A stretch of 64,000 bases of DNA from Bryum argenteum (Eukaryota; Streptophyta; Bryopsida; Bryales; Bryaceae), in the NCBI GenBank assembly GCA_037043015.1, contig CM073323.1:9303258-9367257 (forward strand), given 5' to 3'. Of this stretch, positions 62,990-64,000 are shown piece after piece. A program made the position numbers and the translations under genes. Within the stretch, counting starts at the first letter, position 1. Each line of letters begins with the position of its first letter. Under the pieces are notes generated by a model. It saw nothing but the letters and a program-made list of their open reading frames with translations, had not been told where the DNA came from and did not search any database.

Positions 62990-64000
62990 TGGACAAAAAA
63001 AATAAAATTAAAAAAAATAAAAAAATAAAAAAAATTCAATTAATTGGTGAGTAAGTTCCCCTCGTCCCATTGGTAAGCACTTTATTTGGTGCTCTTCAAA
63101 AACTGCACCCTATCCTCGGTTCCCTCGTAAATGGTCTTCCTACTTTTTAAGATTTATAGCATGTCCTACGTTCCCTTTTTCTGGGTTACCCATGCTTTGG
63201 CACGTTCCTCGTTCTTATCATTTCTTTTGTGTTTTAACAACTTTCCTTTTTGGTTTCCGTCATTTGTTCCTAGTTTCCATCATTTGTATGTAGTTCCCAT
63301 CATTCGTTCTTGGTTCTCATTATTTGTTAGTAGTTCTCATCCTCCTTTCGTAATTCTTATCCTTTAATCTCGATTCCTGGTTCCCCTCCGATGTTCCCTT
63401 GATCTCCCCTCAAGTGACTCTTTCTTTGCTCCCATTTTTATGTTCCATATTCCTTGTCTCTTGAACTCCTTGTATTTTTATTATTGGGATCTAATAAAAT
63501 CTTAATAACAACCACATACCATTTAGAGAACTCTTCAAAATCTTTAGAACAGTTACTCTTTATGTCGTGTATACATGACCAACTGATAATAGCCATGACC
63601 ATGCATGTCTTTGATTAATTTCTCCCCCTCATCCCGATGGATGAGCTTTTTATTTGGTGCTCCTCAAGAATTGACCCCTATCCTTGATTCTCTCGTTGAT
63701 TGTATCTCCTTGCTTTATAAGAATTTTAGGATATCCTTCATTCCATGGATCCCTACTTCCCAGCTGTCCTCTATTCTATTCTGGTTCCCCATTCTCTTTT
63801 TCTTTACTAATCACTCCCAACCTCTAATTTCCCATTCGTGGTTTCCATTATTTGTTCCCGATTCCAGCTCCCCCATCCGGCCATCCCCCAATTTCCCTTC
63901 TTGGTTTCATCATTTGTTCCCGATTTCCATAATTTGTTCCCAGTTCCTATCATACATTGACATGTGGTTCTCATTATTTGTTTTTGTTCCCATTCTCCGT
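62990..64000. repeat. Pyrimidine-rich degenerate repeat array at the window edge
   Basis: Variants of a 20-bp unit (CATTTGTTCCTAGTTTCCAT) repeat at about 63258-63360 and again at 63845-64000. A larger period is also visible: the CCCATTGGTAAGC...TTTATTTGGTGCTC block at about 63070 recurs at about 63636. No gene; the ORF at 63131 is composed of the repeat. Confidence 0.55.

Noticed and set aside
62990-64000. CRISPR-like or regulatory array
   Set aside because: The units are degenerate, without spacers, pyrimidine-rich and in a nuclear plant genome; it is a simple satellite.

Overview
This is a nuclear fragment of a land-plant genome. It contains split genes with GT-AG introns, plant-specific families (TIC55, the plastid-division dynamin DRP5B/ARC5, a PSPG-box UDP-glycosyltransferase, a Dof-like zinc finger), and a thiamine-biosynthesis gene (THIC) with a TPP riboswitch in its 3' UTR. 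The large AT-rich, MITE-filled intergenic spaces and the divergence of the proteins from seed-plant versions suggest a non-seed plant such as a bryophyte. That is inference; nothing here fixes the species.

Layout. 1-1.8 kb: the 3' end of a damaged BTB/POZ gene and a tandem duplicate of its tail. 2.0-4.9 kb (+): TIC55, a Rieske oxygenase of the plastid inner envelope, five exons. 6.3-7.6 kb (-): a small acidic C2H2 zinc-finger protein, four exons. 7.6-10.9 kb: transposon debris, including two TTAA-flanked inverted-repeat elements that share one target site. 11.0-14.5 kb (+): a two-domain retropepsin-like aspartic protease, about 14 exons. 14.5-20.7 kb: MITEs and relics. 20.7-23.4 kb (+): a UDP-glycosyltransferase, five exons. 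23.4-28.3 kb: repeats, a piggyBac-like MITE and a stranded cupin/JmjC-like exon. 28.4-31.5 kb (+): a receptor-like cytoplasmic kinase with degenerate catalytic motifs and a tRNA-Lys(CTT) inside an intron. 31.5-36.7 kb (-): DRP5B, 18 exons, one intron with a GC donor. 37.7-38.3 kb (-): a single-exon BTB/POZ gene, intact paralogue of the left-edge fragment. 38.3-41.4 kb: repeats and a long hairpin. 41.5-44.5 kb (-): THIC and its riboswitch.

From 45.4 kb to 62.7 kb there are three same-orientation copies of a multi-kilobase repeat unit. Each carries a Dof-like gene on the minus strand: copy C (about 60 kb) is intact, copy A (about 47 kb) is frameshifted, and copy B (about 56 kb) has lost its zinc finger. 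In copies A and C a roughly 390-bp inverted-repeat element sits just upstream of the gene, and in copy A a related segment also lies downstream. The last kilobase is a pyrimidine-rich repeat.

Three genes act in or on plastids (TIC55, DRP5B, THIC), but they have separate promoters and orientations and nothing suggests co-regulation. The clearest regulatory system is THIC. A 9-nt segment of its 3' UTR aptamer is perfectly complementary to a 5' splice site 18 nt after the stop codon, as expected for thiamine-pyrophosphate control of 3' UTR splicing. All exon boundaries were worked out by hand from splice consensus, reading phase and family similarity.
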